Assembly: GCA_019638595.1 (NCBI GenBank)
Contig: JAHBTJ010000025.1
Location: 35,491 to 99,490, forward strand
Length of the DNA stretch: 64,000 bases
Direction: 5' to 3'
Origin: Chitinophagaceae bacterium
Lineage (GTDB): Bacteria > Bacteroidota > Bacteroidia > Chitinophagales > Chitinophagaceae
Positions within the stretch are counted from its first letter, which is position 1. Each line of letters starts with the position of its first letter. Below are positions 54,743 through 64,000 of the stretch, piece after piece. A program made the translations under genes and the position numbers. The notes beneath the pieces are model-generated. The model was not told the origin of the DNA and searched no databases. It saw only the letters and a program-made list of their open reading frames with translations.

Positions 54743-57346
54743 ATGGCTAAAGCAAGTTCAGATACACCCTTAATGCAGCAACACCGGGCTATCAAACAAA
54801 AATACCCCGATGCGATCCTGCTTTTCAGGGTGGGGGATTTTTATGAAACGTTTGGAGAAGATGCCATTATTGCATCGCAGGTACTGGGCATTACGCTCAC
54901 CAAACGTAATAATGGAGCAGCATCGTCGTCGGAGCTGGCAGGCTTTCCCCATCACGCACTGGATACTTATCTGCATAAATTAGTGAAAGCCGGCTACAGG
55001 GTTGCCATCTGTGATCAGTTGGAAGATCCCAAACAGGCGAAAGGTATTGTAAAAAGGGGGGTAACGGAAATGGTTACCCCGGGTGTTGCCACCAATGATA
55101 AGCTGCTTGAGCATAACAGCAATAATTTTTTAGCGGGCGTGTATTTCGGGGAAAATATTGTCGGCACCGCCTTTCTTGATATCTCTACCGGTGAATTTTT
55201 TGCGGCGGAAGGCAGCATGGAATACGCCGATAAATTACTGCAGGGGCTAAAGCCGGCGGAAGTGGTTTTTCAACGCAGCTTTCAGAAGTTGTTCAAAGAA
55301 ACATTCGGGGCTAAATTTTATACTTATACACTGGAAAGCTGGCTGTTTGAGGAAGCTTATGCTACCGAAAGCCTGCTGAAGCATTTTGGAACGCATTCGC
55401 TCAAAGGATTCGGTATTGAAAACATGCCAGCCGGTATTATTGCAGCGGGGGCAGTGCTACATTACCTGAAAGATACTGAGCATCCCAACCTGCAGCACAT
55501 TACTTCCATTCAGCGTATTGATAAGGACGACCACCTGTGGATGGATCGTTTTACCATCCGTAACCTGGAGCTGCTGGGCATGGGAGCCGATGCAGGCAAT
55601 ACGCTGCAAAAAGTAATGGATAATACGGTTTCGCCTATGGGCGCCCGTTTGCTGAAGAGGTGGATCGTGCTGCCGTTAAAAGACATAGGCAGGATCAATG
55701 AACGGTTGAACCTGGTGGAGTTTTTTATAAAAGAGGTAGATGACCGGAATAAAATAACACATCACATTAAACAGTGTGGCGATGTGGAAAGGCTTGTGAG
55801 CAAGGTTCCGCTGAAAAAGATCAACCCGAGGGAAATTAAGCAGTTGGCGAAAGGGCTGCAACATATAGAAGAGATCAGGAAGTTGTGCATTAACAGCAGC
55901 AATGATTATTTGAAAAGATTGGCCGACTCGTTGAATCCCTGCCACTATATTGCTGAAAAGATCAATAAAGAAATTGTTGACAACCCTCCCGCTATGGCTA
56001 ATAAAGGGGGAATGATATGTAAAGGAGTGCATACGGAACTGGACGATCTGAGAAGCATTGCTACGGGAGGAAAGGAATACCTGCTGGAGCTGCAGCAAAA
56101 GGAAATGCAGGCAACCGGTATTTCCACGCTTAAGGTAGCGTTCAACAATGTGTTCGGCTATTATCTTGAAGTAACCAATTCGCAGAAAAGCAAAGTGCCG
56201 GAGTCGTGGATCAGGAAACAAACGCTGGCGAACGCGGAACGGTACATTACTCCTGAGCTCAAGCATTACGAGGAAAAAATTACCGGCGCTGAAGATAAAA
56301 TTTTCCAGATAGAGTTGGAACTGTACGATAAGCTGTTGCTGGAGCTGCAGGATTATATCGCGCCGATGCAGGTAAACGGCAATGTGCTTGCCATACTGGA
56401 CTGTTTGATTTGCTTTGCGAACAACGCCCTGCAGTTCAATTATAAAAAACCTCAACTGCACCAGGGGCAGGCGCTTGAATTGAAAGACAGCCGGCACCCG
56501 GTGATTGAACGGTATTTACCTGCGGGAGAGCAGTATGTTACCAATGACATAACGCTCGATCCTTCCGGTCAGCAGATCATAATACTTACCGGCCCCAATA
56601 TGAGTGGTAAAAGCGCTTTGCTGCGGCAAACCGCGCTGATCACCCTGATGGCGCATACAGGCAGTTTTGTTCCCGCCGCATCGGCATCTGTTCCGGTAAC
56701 TGATAAAATATTTACACGGGTGGGTGCGTCGGATAACCTGAGTGGGGGAGAGTCTACATTTATGGTGGAAATGAACGAAACCGCCAGCATTATCAATAAT
56801 ATATCCGCGGGCAGTCTTATCCTGCTGGATGAGATCGGGCGGGGTACTTCTACTTACGATGGTATTTCCATTGCCTGGAGCATAGCGGAATTTTTACACG
56901 ATTCCCCCCATCGCCCCAAAACTTTGTTTGCCACGCATTACCATGAGCTGAACGAGCTGGAAAACAAGCTGCCGCGTATTAAAAACTATCATGTTACCAA
57001 TAAAGAAGCCGGCAACAAAATTATTTTCCTGCGCAAGCTGGCGCCGGGTGGCAGCACGCACAGCTTTGGTATACATGTTGCCAAAATGGCCGGTATGCCT
57101 CCTGCGCTGATCAACCGGGCGAACGCGGTTTTGAAGCAACTGGAAGAAAAAAATGCCGGGGGAAACAGCAATATCAGCAACGCGGTTAAACAACTGGTAA
57201 TACCGCAAATGCAGCTTTCCATTTTCGACGCGCACAGCGAAACTTTTGATGAAATAAGGAAACTGCTGGAAAATACAGACATCAATCGCCTTACTCCCGT
57301 AGAGGCTTTGCTGAAGCTGAATGAAGTAAAGAGCTTGCTGAAATAA
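54743..57346 (+). CDS. mutS: DNA mismatch repair protein MutS
   Basis: 867 residues from ATG 54,743; an earlier ATG (54,671) adds 24 residues unlike MutS. It shows the mismatch-binding motif FRVGDFYETFGEDA (Phe-x-Glu), the long clamp and lever regions, and the ATPase with TGPNMSGKSALLRQ (about 616-629), LLDEIGRGTSTYDG and ATHYHEL. Ordinary chromosomal gene. It starts 135 bp beyond the tRNA. Confidence 0.97.
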   Translation: MAKASSDTPLMQQHRAIKQKYPDAILLFRVGDFYETFGEDAIIASQVLGITLTKRNNGAASSSELAGFPHHALDTYLHKLVKAGYRVAICDQLEDPKQAKGIVKRGVTEMVTPGVATNDKLLEHNSNNFLAGVYFGENIVGTAFLDISTGEFFAAEGSMEYADKLLQGLKPAEVVFQRSFQKLFKETFGAKFYTYTLESWLFEEAYATESLLKHFGTHSLKGFGIENMPAGIIAAGAVLHYLKDTEHPNLQHITSIQRIDKDDHLWMDRFTIRNLELLGMGADAGNTLQKVMDNTVSPMGARLLKRWIVLPLKDIGRINERLNLVEFFIKEVDDRNKITHHIKQCGDVERLVSKVPLKKINPREIKQLAKGLQHIEEIRKLCINSSNDYLKRLADSLNPCHYIAEKINKEIVDNPPAMANKGGMICKGVHTELDDLRSIATGGKEYLLELQQKEMQATGISTLKVAFNNVFGYYLEVTNSQKSKVPESWIRKQTLANAERYITPELKHYEEKITGAEDKIFQIELELYDKLLLELQDYIAPMQVNGNVLAILDCLICFANNALQFNYKKPQLHQGQALELKDSRHPVIERYLPAGEQYVTNDITLDPSGQQIIILTGPNMSGKSALLRQTALITLMAHTGSFVPAASASVPVTDKIFTRVGASDNLSGGESTFMVEMNETASIINNISAGSLILLDEIGRGTSTYDGISIAWSIAEFLHDSPHRPKTLFATHYHELNELENKLPRIKNYHVTNKEAGNKIIFLRKLAPGGSTHSFGIHVAKMAGMPPALINRANAVLKQLEEKNAGGNSNISNAVKQLVIPQMQLSIFDAHSETFDEIRKLLENTDINRLTPVEALLKLNEVKSLLK

Positions 57347-57399
57347 GCAAATGAAAATTGTTCATTTGTTGGTCTCATGCGCATTGCAGGGGCCGGGTA

Positions 57400-59004
57400 T
57401 TACTGTTTTAACCGCAATTCATCCCAATCCAGCTGATATTCCTGTTTCCGGATCTCTTCGTCGCTGTAAGCGTTATGCCTTCTTAGCTGAAACAAAGCCT
57501 CGCGTTGTACCCAAAAAATATCGGTAAGTATTTCGTTATATCGTTTAATTTCCGTTTCCTCCCGTTCGCCGTTTTGCAAAGCTTCCAGGCGTTCTTTTGA
57601 AACGCTGATATTATTTTCCAGGTCCTTTTTTAAACAGGCTATCCATTCGTTTTCACTTATATCCTGTGCATACTTTTCTTCTATCCTGTCAAGCGCCGCT
57701 TTTTTTAATGTCCACTGAATGTGTGCTTCCTGTTCCTGCTCGGGCAGGGTTTCTTCCATGTCTTTAATTTTTACCCATTTTATCAGCCACGGAAGTGTAA
57801 GTCCCTGGAAAACCAGTGTAACCAGTATTACGATGAATGTGATGAATATAATAAGATTGCGGTGTGGGAAAGGCGTTACATTGTCTTTCAGTAAAACGGG
57901 TATTGACAATGCGGAAGCCAGCGACACAACGCCCCGCATGCCTGCCCATCCTACGATCAAAGGGCCTTTCCAGGTAGGATTTACATGATCCATCCTTACG
58001 GTCTGTCCCAGCCATTTGGGAACATACGCAATGGGCAATACCCAAAGCATGCGTATGATAATAGCCACCAGACTGATGATCAGTCCATATTGGATGGATT
58101 GCGCAACAGAGTAATCTCCCAGCCCCTTTATTACCTCGGGCAGTTCAAGACCGATCAGTATAAATACCAACCCGTTCAAAACAAAAATAAGTGTTGTCCA
58201 AACGCCCAGCATATTCATACGGGTAGCGCCTGTACGAAAAATTTTATGTGAACGGTAAGAAATGAATAACCCGCCGCTCACTACCGCCATTACGCCGGAA
58301 AAATGGAACTGTTCCGCTGCCAGGTACATAAAGTACGGCGTCATAACGGTAAGGGCTGCATCTATTACCGGCGTAGTGGGCAAAAAACGGTGAATAAGAA
58401 AAATGATTTGTGCTACTACCAATCCCGTAACAACGCCCATGCCGGCAGCCAGGAAAAAACTTCCAACGGCTTCCTGTAAGGAAAAAGTGCCGGTGAGTAT
58501 GGCGGCCAGGGCAAACCGAAATACAATAAGGCTCGACGCGTCGTTTATAAGGCTTTCGCCTTCAAGTATCGTACTGAGCTGTTTGGGAACTTTAATGTTT
58601 TTCAGGACAGAGGTGGCGGCTACCGCGTCGGGCGGTGAAATAATTCCTCCCAGTAAAAAGCCCATTGCCAGGGTAAAGCCGGGTATCATGCTGTTGGAAA
58701 GATAACCGATGATGAAAGATGTGCAGAATACCAGGCCGAAAGCCAGCATGCCTATTGGGCGTCGCCATTTCCAGAAATCGTGCCACGAAGTATACCAGGC
58801 AGCTTCGTAGAGGAGAGGAGGCAGGAAGATCAAAAAGATCAGCTCAGGGTCAATAGTAATATAACGAATGCCCGGAATAAGGCTGATACCTAAACCGGCC
58901 AGTACTAAAAAAATCGGATAAGAAACCCTGAGCTTTTGCGCGAGCATTACAAGAAAAAAAACCAGCAGTAAAAGCGATAAAACCAGCAGCAGGTCGTGGT
59001 GCAT
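57400..59004 (-). CDS. CPA1-type Na+/H+ antiporter
   Basis: 534 residues with about 12 hydrophobic helices and a charged cytoplasmic tail from about residue 405. CPA1 motifs: GGIISPPDAVAATSVL, EGESLINDASSLIVFR and GWAGMRGVVSLASAL. It exchanges Na+ for H+ for pH and salt homeostasis. Its stop faces the mutS stop. Confidence 0.92.
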   Translation of the reverse strand: MHHDLLLVLSLLLLVFFLVMLAQKLRVSYPIFLVLAGLGISLIPGIRYITIDPELIFLIFLPPLLYEAAWYTSWHDFWKWRRPIGMLAFGLVFCTSFIIGYLSNSMIPGFTLAMGFLLGGIISPPDAVAATSVLKNIKVPKQLSTILEGESLINDASSLIVFRFALAAILTGTFSLQEAVGSFFLAAGMGVVTGLVVAQIIFLIHRFLPTTPVIDAALTVMTPYFMYLAAEQFHFSGVMAVVSGGLFISYRSHKIFRTGATRMNMLGVWTTLIFVLNGLVFILIGLELPEVIKGLGDYSVAQSIQYGLIISLVAIIIRMLWVLPIAYVPKWLGQTVRMDHVNPTWKGPLIVGWAGMRGVVSLASALSIPVLLKDNVTPFPHRNLIIFITFIVILVTLVFQGLTLPWLIKWVKIKDMEETLPEQEQEAHIQWTLKKAALDRIEEKYAQDISENEWIACLKKDLENNISVSKERLEALQNGEREETEIKRYNEILTDIFWVQREALFQLRRHNAYSDEEIRKQEYQLDWDELRLKQ

Positions 59005-59037
59005 AATTTGTTTTGAAGTAAAATATAATTTTTAAAA

Positions 59038-59562
59038 TTAGGGTAAAATCAACGATGAATAAAGATTTCCGTTGCCGTATACCGATGGATGCTCGTGTAA
59101 CTTTTGTATATCGGAGTAACCTTCCCCATGGAAAAGTTGCTGCAGGCTTTCGTAGCTCAGGGGATAGGGCACCCATTTTTCAACTGCTTTGTCGCTGTCG
59201 TATTCAACCACCAGTAATAAGCCATTCTTTTTCAGCAGGTTTTTCAGCCTTCCTATAAAAGGGCGTTTATCTTTTACATAATGAAGGGCATTGGCCATCA
59301 GTATGCCATCCAGGTTGTTAAAGGGCAGATCCTCTTTTTCAAAGTCGGCTTTGAGCACGGTGATATGAACAGTATCGTGCGTAACATCGCTTGCTAATGA
59401 TGGGTTTTGGTCGACGGCATAGATTGTACTGCTTTTGTGCAGCATGGTAGCCAGCGCATGTGTGAACAATCCGCTGCCGCATCCCAGATCTGCCCAAACC
59501 GAAGGTCTGTCTGCGATCATTTTTGTAGGACGGATGAGTGCAATAGCGTCGCGGAGTTTCAT
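59038..59562 (-). CDS. Class I SAM-dependent methyltransferase
   Basis: 174 residues with motif I ADLGCGSGLFT (near residues 24-34), acidic VDQNPS, and a DGILMANALHYVKDK post-motif. Substrate unknown. It lies 34 bp upstream of the antiporter on the same strand, so they may be co-transcribed. Confidence 0.85.
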   Translation of the reverse strand: MKLRDAIALIRPTKMIADRPSVWADLGCGSGLFTHALATMLHKSSTIYAVDQNPSLASDVTHDTVHITVLKADFEKEDLPFNNLDGILMANALHYVKDKRPFIGRLKNLLKKNGLLLVVEYDSDKAVEKWVPYPLSYESLQQLFHGEGYSDIQKLHEHPSVYGNGNLYSSLILP

Positions 59563-59820
59563 TTGCTGTTACTGGTTTAATTGAATATAAAAAGATTTGC
59601 TGATAAATGTATCAGCGGCTAAGAGTATCCTGCAAATGTCTCCGGGCGTATTCCAAATTAACAAGCCAGGCGGGCCTGCAAAACATAGGGATATATACCG
59701 TTTTTAGCCGCAGATGCGCAAATTGGAATTTGGCATGCACCCCATGTCTGAAAGTTGCTGCTGATGCTAATTAAAGTTATCTTAGTAAGCTATCGCTTGT
59801 TTTACAGCATACTGTTGTTT

Positions 59821-61401
59821 ATGAACCGGAAAGATTTTGTAAAAGCTATTGTTGCTTTCGGTTGCCTGAAACCACTGGATGGTTTTTCGCTCGAAAACAA
59901 ACAGTTCCGAACCAGGAGTTACCATGTTTGTATGGCGCCGGATATCCTGTTGGCTAACCCTGCCTATATAAGAGCCTTTAAGGATGTTGGTATTGATAAA
60001 GTTTGGCTAACCGGTTTTATGTATGGTTACTGGTATAGTAAAACGCCTGTTTTGCGTAAGGCAAGGCGTTTGTTGAACGAGGCGGGGATAGCGGCAGGAA
60101 TTATTAATGTTCCGTTGGGGCATCCCGGTGATTCTTTAGGCAGCCGTTCGGGCGATGTACCTTTAACGCCTCCTCCTCATTGGGAAATGAAAATCGATAT
60201 CAATGGAAAAAGGATCAGCGGAACACATATTTTTCCGGGCGCGGTAAAAGAGAACCTGGAGGCTTTGAGAATATTACGTGATGATGATTTTAAGGATTTT
60301 TTCCTGGATGATGATTTCAGGCTGGCTGTAAGTCCCGGGCAGATCGGAGGTAATTTCGACGATAGTGCCAGGAGGGTTTTCCTGGATATACATAACTACA
60401 ACGAACGCGACTGGCAGATGATCCTTTCTAACATCAGGCAAAGAAAGCTTGATCATAAGCTAAAGTCCTTTATTGATTACCAGTGCGATTTATTGTCCGG
60501 TGCATTCAAAAGTATCAGCAGGGTATCGCGTAATCGTACAGGTAATATGATCATGTACCTGGGCTCAGAAAAAGCGGGTATCCGGCTGAAGGATTATTCC
60601 GGCTTTCCCTTCAGGGTGGGGGAGAGTGCTTTTAATGATGAAAGTTTCCGTTCCGTAAAATCAAAAACGAATGAACTGTTCAGTGTGTTGTTTCACCGGC
60701 AGTTTACAACCCCCGAATTGGCTTACAGTGAGACTACTGCGTTTCCGCACGACAAGCTGAGCGCTGAAAATCTTTGCGCGAAGCTCTGTATCTCCACATT
60801 AGCCGATGTAAGGAACACCATGTTCATGAGCGGACTTACGCCTTTTCCGCTGTCGTATTGGCAAACGCTTAAACCTGCCATGCAGGAGCACAGCCGGATC
60901 CATACAAAGGTGGCAGGCGCAAAGGCGAAAGGCATATTGAAGGGTTTCTTCGGGGAATATGCCAGGTATGTTGGCAAAGATGATCCGTACAGCTTGTTTT
61001 TTGCGATAGGCATTCCGTTCGAAATAAGCGTTACTACCTCTATAGAAGAAGACATAGTATTTATGGGGGATGAAGACGCGCAGGCGTTTACAGAAGGGTT
61101 AGTGCCGGGTTTGCGGTCGGGGCAGGTAATACATCGCTTAAAGGGTACAGGCGTTAAAGGAATGCATGTAGAGGAAAAGCTGGAAGCCTTGTTCCGTTGG
61201 AAGAACGAGCGGCTTCATTTATGGAAAGATGTTCCTTATGTACAAGAGGATGAGCCGGTAGTATGCCGGTGGTATCCCGCTGTTAACCTCGTATTGTTAT
61301 GGAACCTGGCAGCAGTCAAAAGGACGGTTACGCTAAAATGGAAAGAAAAAAAATATACCGTTACCATTGAAAAGCTGAAGCTGGCGGAGGTTAGTTTATG
61401 A
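59821..61401 (+). CDS. Uncharacterised protein, possibly glycosidase-like TIM barrel
   Basis: 526 residues from ATG 59,821; the 22 residues of the longer frame lack support. Segments such as NPAYIRAFKDVGIDKVWLTGFMYGYWYS, DFFLDDDFRL and RDWQMILSNIRQRKLD suggest an alpha/beta barrel, and the last 60 residues a beta domain, as in GH42/GH-like proteins. No catalytic pair can be named with confidence. There is no clear signal peptide. The name is tentative. Confidence 0.5.
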   Translation: MNRKDFVKAIVAFGCLKPLDGFSLENKQFRTRSYHVCMAPDILLANPAYIRAFKDVGIDKVWLTGFMYGYWYSKTPVLRKARRLLNEAGIAAGIINVPLGHPGDSLGSRSGDVPLTPPPHWEMKIDINGKRISGTHIFPGAVKENLEALRILRDDDFKDFFLDDDFRLAVSPGQIGGNFDDSARRVFLDIHNYNERDWQMILSNIRQRKLDHKLKSFIDYQCDLLSGAFKSISRVSRNRTGNMIMYLGSEKAGIRLKDYSGFPFRVGESAFNDESFRSVKSKTNELFSVLFHRQFTTPELAYSETTAFPHDKLSAENLCAKLCISTLADVRNTMFMSGLTPFPLSYWQTLKPAMQEHSRIHTKVAGAKAKGILKGFFGEYARYVGKDDPYSLFFAIGIPFEISVTTSIEEDIVFMGDEDAQAFTEGLVPGLRSGQVIHRLKGTGVKGMHVEEKLEALFRWKNERLHLWKDVPYVQEDEPVVCRWYPAVNLVLLWNLAAVKRTVTLKWKEKKYTVTIEKLKLAEVSL

Positions 61402-61590
61402 GCTGTCAGCAATGGGCGGTGAGCTATCAGCCTTTAGCGAGCGGCTATCAATTTATGGTTTATGGTTTTTTGTTTATAGTTGAACACAAACCCTAAACCC
61501 TAAACCACAAACCCTAAACCACAAACCCTAAATCTGCAACTATCTCCCAACCTGGCATTATTTTTTATTTCTTTACTCAAAATTACATAT
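61402..61590. repeat. Intergenic low-complexity repeats
   Basis: AGCTATCAGC-type motifs follow directly on the stop codon. TTTATGGTT units come next, then three CCACAAACCCTAAA-like units (61,485-61,532). Related sequence recurs at 63,132-63,542. No gene. Confidence 0.75.
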
Positions 61591-61707
61591 ATGCAAAACT
61601 GGTTAAGAACCCTGCTTGCCGGCTACGGCGCTTATAAATGGGGAGGAGGATGCCTCGGCTCCATTCTTGTATTTGTTATTATTTACTGGTTGCTGGGCCA
61701 TTGTTGA
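61591..61707 (+). CDS. 38-residue single-span membrane protein
   Basis: Begins MQNWLRTLLAGYGAYKWGGGC and ends IYWLLGHC. It has one hydrophobic span (GSILVFVIIYWLLG) and a Gly/Cys-rich turn. I recall similar short ORFs from related genomes. It is 51 bp before the serine hydrolase start and probably expressed with it. Function unknown. Confidence 0.65.
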   Translation: MQNWLRTLLAGYGAYKWGGGCLGSILVFVIIYWLLGHC

Positions 61708-61757
61708 TTTTATTCCACAATATTCAAATGTTTTATTCAGTTACTTTGCCGGTTTAC

Positions 61758-63131
61758 ATGAAGCTTAAAAAAATTGCAGGCATACTGCTGTTGTTATTAT
61801 GCACCGGCGTTGTTATCTATATCGGTTGGCTGGTTTATATGTCGGCTCCTGTTATCAGCGCGTATGGAGCTAAAACACTTGCTTCCGGTATTTACCTTCA
61901 GCAACGAACGGCGGTGGAGTTTGAGCAGCACGACCTGGCAGATTTTCCATTTAACCTGGGTAGCTATACCGTTAACGAAAAGGATTCTTCGGTAACAGGT
62001 TCGGTATGGGGGCTGGCTAAACGAAAAGCCATCTACAGGAAGAACGCGGGAGTAACAGTTATTAACGACTACACGGAAAATGAAGTAAGACAACAATCAT
62101 TTCATAAGCCCCTGCCTCCGGCTGTTAATACAGATTCTATTGAATGGCCCGTTGGTAATAAGCTGGTTGATACCACTATTGCAGGCGTTGATAAAAATGC
62201 CCTGCTTACAACCATGCAACGGGCAATGCAGGAAAAGTTCAACGGGCAACCATCGGAAACAAGAGCCATTGTTATTGTGCATAACGGGCAGCTAATAGCG
62301 GAACAGTATGCCAAAGGCTATGACCGGAACAGCAGGATGCCTGCCTGGTCGATGACGAAAAGTATTACTGCATCCCTGATAGGTATTCTGGTAAAACAAA
62401 ATAAGCTGGATATCAATAGTCCCGCACCGGTTGCCGGATGGCAGAGCAACAATAAAAAAGCAATTACTATCCGGCAGTTACTGCAACAATGTTCGGGACT
62501 GGATTACGAGGAAAACTACAAGGGGCCCGGCGAAGCGGTGAATATGCTTTTTAAAAAAGGTGATATGGCATCGTATATAGCAGGACTGCCGCTGCTGCAC
62601 CCACCCGGAACAGTATTTAATTATTCAAGCGGGAACTCCAATATATTAAGCCGTATCATACGAAATACCGTAGGCGAGGAGGGCTACCAGGCATTCCCTT
62701 ACGAGGAATTGCTGTATAAAATAAACATGTACTCTGCCCAACTGGAGCCGGATGCTTCGGGTACCTATGTGGGCTCTTCCTATTGTTATGCTACCGCCCG
62801 CGATTTCGCACGCTTTGGACTGTTTTGCTGCAATAACGGAAAATGGAACGGCGAACAGGTATTACCGGAAACCTGGATGAAAGAATCAACGCAGCCTTAT
62901 GACGCTGACCCGCAGCAACAGTATGGGTATCATTTCTGGCTGAATGGATTTGCCGATGCTACTAAAACCACCCGTATTTTTCCTTCGGCGCCGGCAGATA
63001 TGTATTATGCATCGGGCTATGGTGGTCAATACATTTATATCATTCCTTCCAAGAAACTTGTTATTGTGCGCCTGGGGTTGAGAAAGATGGATGATGACAG
63101 GTTCCTGAAAGAAGTAACGGATGCATTTTGA
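61758..63131 (+). CDS. Serine hydrolase, beta-lactamase class C / NylB type
   Basis: 457 residues from ATG 61,758, giving a clean N-terminal signal anchor (IAGILLLLLCTGVVIYIGWLVYM). The catalytic SxxK is SMTK at 198-201. YSSGN plays the second Tyr/Ser role and GYGGQY the HTG-like strand. The enzymes hydrolyse amides, esters or peptides in the envelope. The natural substrate is not known. Confidence 0.88.
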   Translation: MKLKKIAGILLLLLCTGVVIYIGWLVYMSAPVISAYGAKTLASGIYLQQRTAVEFEQHDLADFPFNLGSYTVNEKDSSVTGSVWGLAKRKAIYRKNAGVTVINDYTENEVRQQSFHKPLPPAVNTDSIEWPVGNKLVDTTIAGVDKNALLTTMQRAMQEKFNGQPSETRAIVIVHNGQLIAEQYAKGYDRNSRMPAWSMTKSITASLIGILVKQNKLDINSPAPVAGWQSNNKKAITIRQLLQQCSGLDYEENYKGPGEAVNMLFKKGDMASYIAGLPLLHPPGTVFNYSSGNSNILSRIIRNTVGEEGYQAFPYEELLYKINMYSAQLEPDASGTYVGSSYCYATARDFARFGLFCCNNGKWNGEQVLPETWMKESTQPYDADPQQQYGYHFWLNGFADATKTTRIFPSAPADMYYASGYGGQYIYIIPSKKLVIVRLGLRKMDDDRFLKEVTDAF

Positions 63132-63542
63132 GCTGTTAGCAGTCAGCCATCAGCTATCAGCCGTGATCAGCTGTAAGTAATTTATAGTTTATAGTTTTTT
63201 GTTTATGGTTTAGGTATGTATATCCTGGAGCTTGCAATCAGATATCAGTCATTTTTGAACCACAAAGCCACCGAGACGCAAAGGTACACAGAGAATATTC
63301 CGGCTGTCAGGTATCAGACATGAACAATGGATGGAATGTTTATCGTTTGTGGTTTATAGTCATCTCAAATCAGAAATCAACAAATCAGGAATCTCCCAAT
63401 CAGCAATCAGTTTATGGTTGAAGCCCACAACCTCAAACCCGAAACGACAAACTATAAACCCTGCAACCTGAAACTTGTAACAGCCATTAAATCTCAAATT
63501 TCAAATCCATCCCCCCTTTTTTATTATTTTTAAAGAAAAAAC
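63132..63542. repeat. Intergenic repeat-rich region
   Basis: 411 bp with no gene. It contains AGCTATCAGCC and CAGCCATCAGC units, ATAGTTTATAGTTTTTTG, CCACAAAGCCACCGAGACGCAAAGG, and several AATCAG / AAACCCTAA-like repeats. The same units appear at 61,402-61,590. Confidence 0.75.
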
Positions 63543-63998
63543 ATGTCCTCCAAAGCTGCCACCCCCGAAGAGTACCTCAATGTATTACCTGCCGACAGGA
63601 AAGAAGCTGTAAGCAGGCTCCGGAAAGCGGTGCTGGAAAACCTTCCCAAAGGCTTTAAAGAAGAGATGTCGTACGGTATGATTGGGTATGTAGTGCCGCA
63701 TGACATTTACCCGGATGGATATCATTGCGATCCCAGGTTGCCCTTGCCCTTTGCGAATATCGCTTCACAAAAGAATTTTATCGCTTTATATCACATGGGC
63801 TTGTATGCTAAACCCGACCTGATGAAGTGGTTTACCGATGCATATCCGAAGCATAGTACCGGTAAGCTTGATATGGGCAAAAGCTGCATCCGGTTCAAAA
63901 AGCCGGAGCACATACCCTATGAGCTTATAGGAGCGCTCATGAAAAAAATGACGGTAAAGGAATGGATCAGGGTATATGAAGAAAATGTGAAACGGTAG
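63543..63998 (+). CDS. DUF1801 domain protein
   Basis: 151 residues of the YdhG/DUF1801 fold: LRKAVLENLPKGFKEEMSYGMIGYVV, FIALYHMGLYA, and the C-terminal LDMGKSCIRFKKPEHIPYELIGALMKKMTV. Function unknown. The stop is 2 bases before the window end. Confidence 0.88.
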   Translation: MSSKAATPEEYLNVLPADRKEAVSRLRKAVLENLPKGFKEEMSYGMIGYVVPHDIYPDGYHCDPRLPLPFANIASQKNFIALYHMGLYAKPDLMKWFTDAYPKHSTGKLDMGKSCIRFKKPEHIPYELIGALMKKMTVKEWIRVYEENVKR

Positions 63999-64000
63999 GG

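Noticed and set aside
55676-56497. Long minus-strand ORF (273 codons) inside mutS
   Set aside because: It is fully antisense to well-conserved MutS codons and its translation has no domain pattern.
61485-61532. CCCTAAA units resembling telomeric repeats
   Set aside because: They are few, mixed with CACAAA units and internal to a bacterial chromosome. Better explained as low-complexity intergenic repeats.
61402-63542. Possible CRISPR array in the repeated intergenic DNA
   Set aside because: Units are short and irregular with no constant spacers, and no cas genes are nearby.

Overview
The window looks like a Bacteroidota chromosome, probably Chitinophagaceae or a related sphingobacterial lineage. 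The evidence is the CTnDOT-type tra/mob genes, RteC, Bacteroidota promoters of the form TTG-N19/20-TAnnTTTG, a CzcA-TolC fusion and A-rich translation starts. About positions 1-54,535 are one integrative conjugative element (ICE). Its left end lies outside the window. Its right end abuts a tRNA-Lys(CTT) gene at 54,536-54,608. Ordinary chromosome follows: mutS, a Na+/H+ antiporter, a methyltransferase, a putative glycosidase-like protein, a serine hydrolase and a DUF1801 protein.

ICE layout. 1-2.2 kb: the end of topB, an ORF6N protein and rteC. 2.2-22.9 kb: metal and toxic-compound cargo. This holds a five-gene RND efflux operon headed by a cupin gene, an arsR-arsM-arsC arsenic cluster, an alkylation-repair cluster (frameshifted ada, a 2OG oxygenase, an Ada zinc domain, alkB), and a six-gene operon of tetR, two His-rich envelope proteins, a CzcA-TolC fusion, an adaptor and a P-type ATPase. 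The two efflux operons have homologous promoters with the same TetR-type palindrome at the transcription start, so one repressor may control both. 22.9-28.3 kb: mobilisation genes (mobC, mobB, mobA) and a 700-bp palindrome-rich region that is the best oriT candidate. 28.3-47.6 kb: the transfer operon traA, traB, traD, then traE to traQ, which builds the mating channel.

The tra operon is interrupted between traD and traE by about 7.7 kb of visibly AT-rich DNA on the opposite strand carrying two defence systems. One is a five-gene ABC-three-component (ABC-3C) operon: XRE regulator, nuclease-like CTD protein, middle component, DUF2326 ATPase and Mrr-like nuclease. The other is a single-gene SIR2-APAZ-PIWI fusion, a short-Argonaute NADase of SPARSA type. 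A 138-bp copy of the traD 3' end (9 mismatches) lies between the two systems, so the ABC-3C block is bracketed by direct repeats. This is the most interesting part of the window.

The 47.6-54.6 kb end holds a lone receiver protein with Glu at the phosphoacceptor position behind a long structured leader, an AbiJ-like abortive-infection gene, a group II intron, ardA antirestriction, a 78-nt hairpin, a 53-residue ORF and a large serine recombinase. The recombinase C-terminus is encoded antisense inside the tRNA-Lys terminator and the tRNA itself. No rRNA, CRISPR array or transposase was seen.
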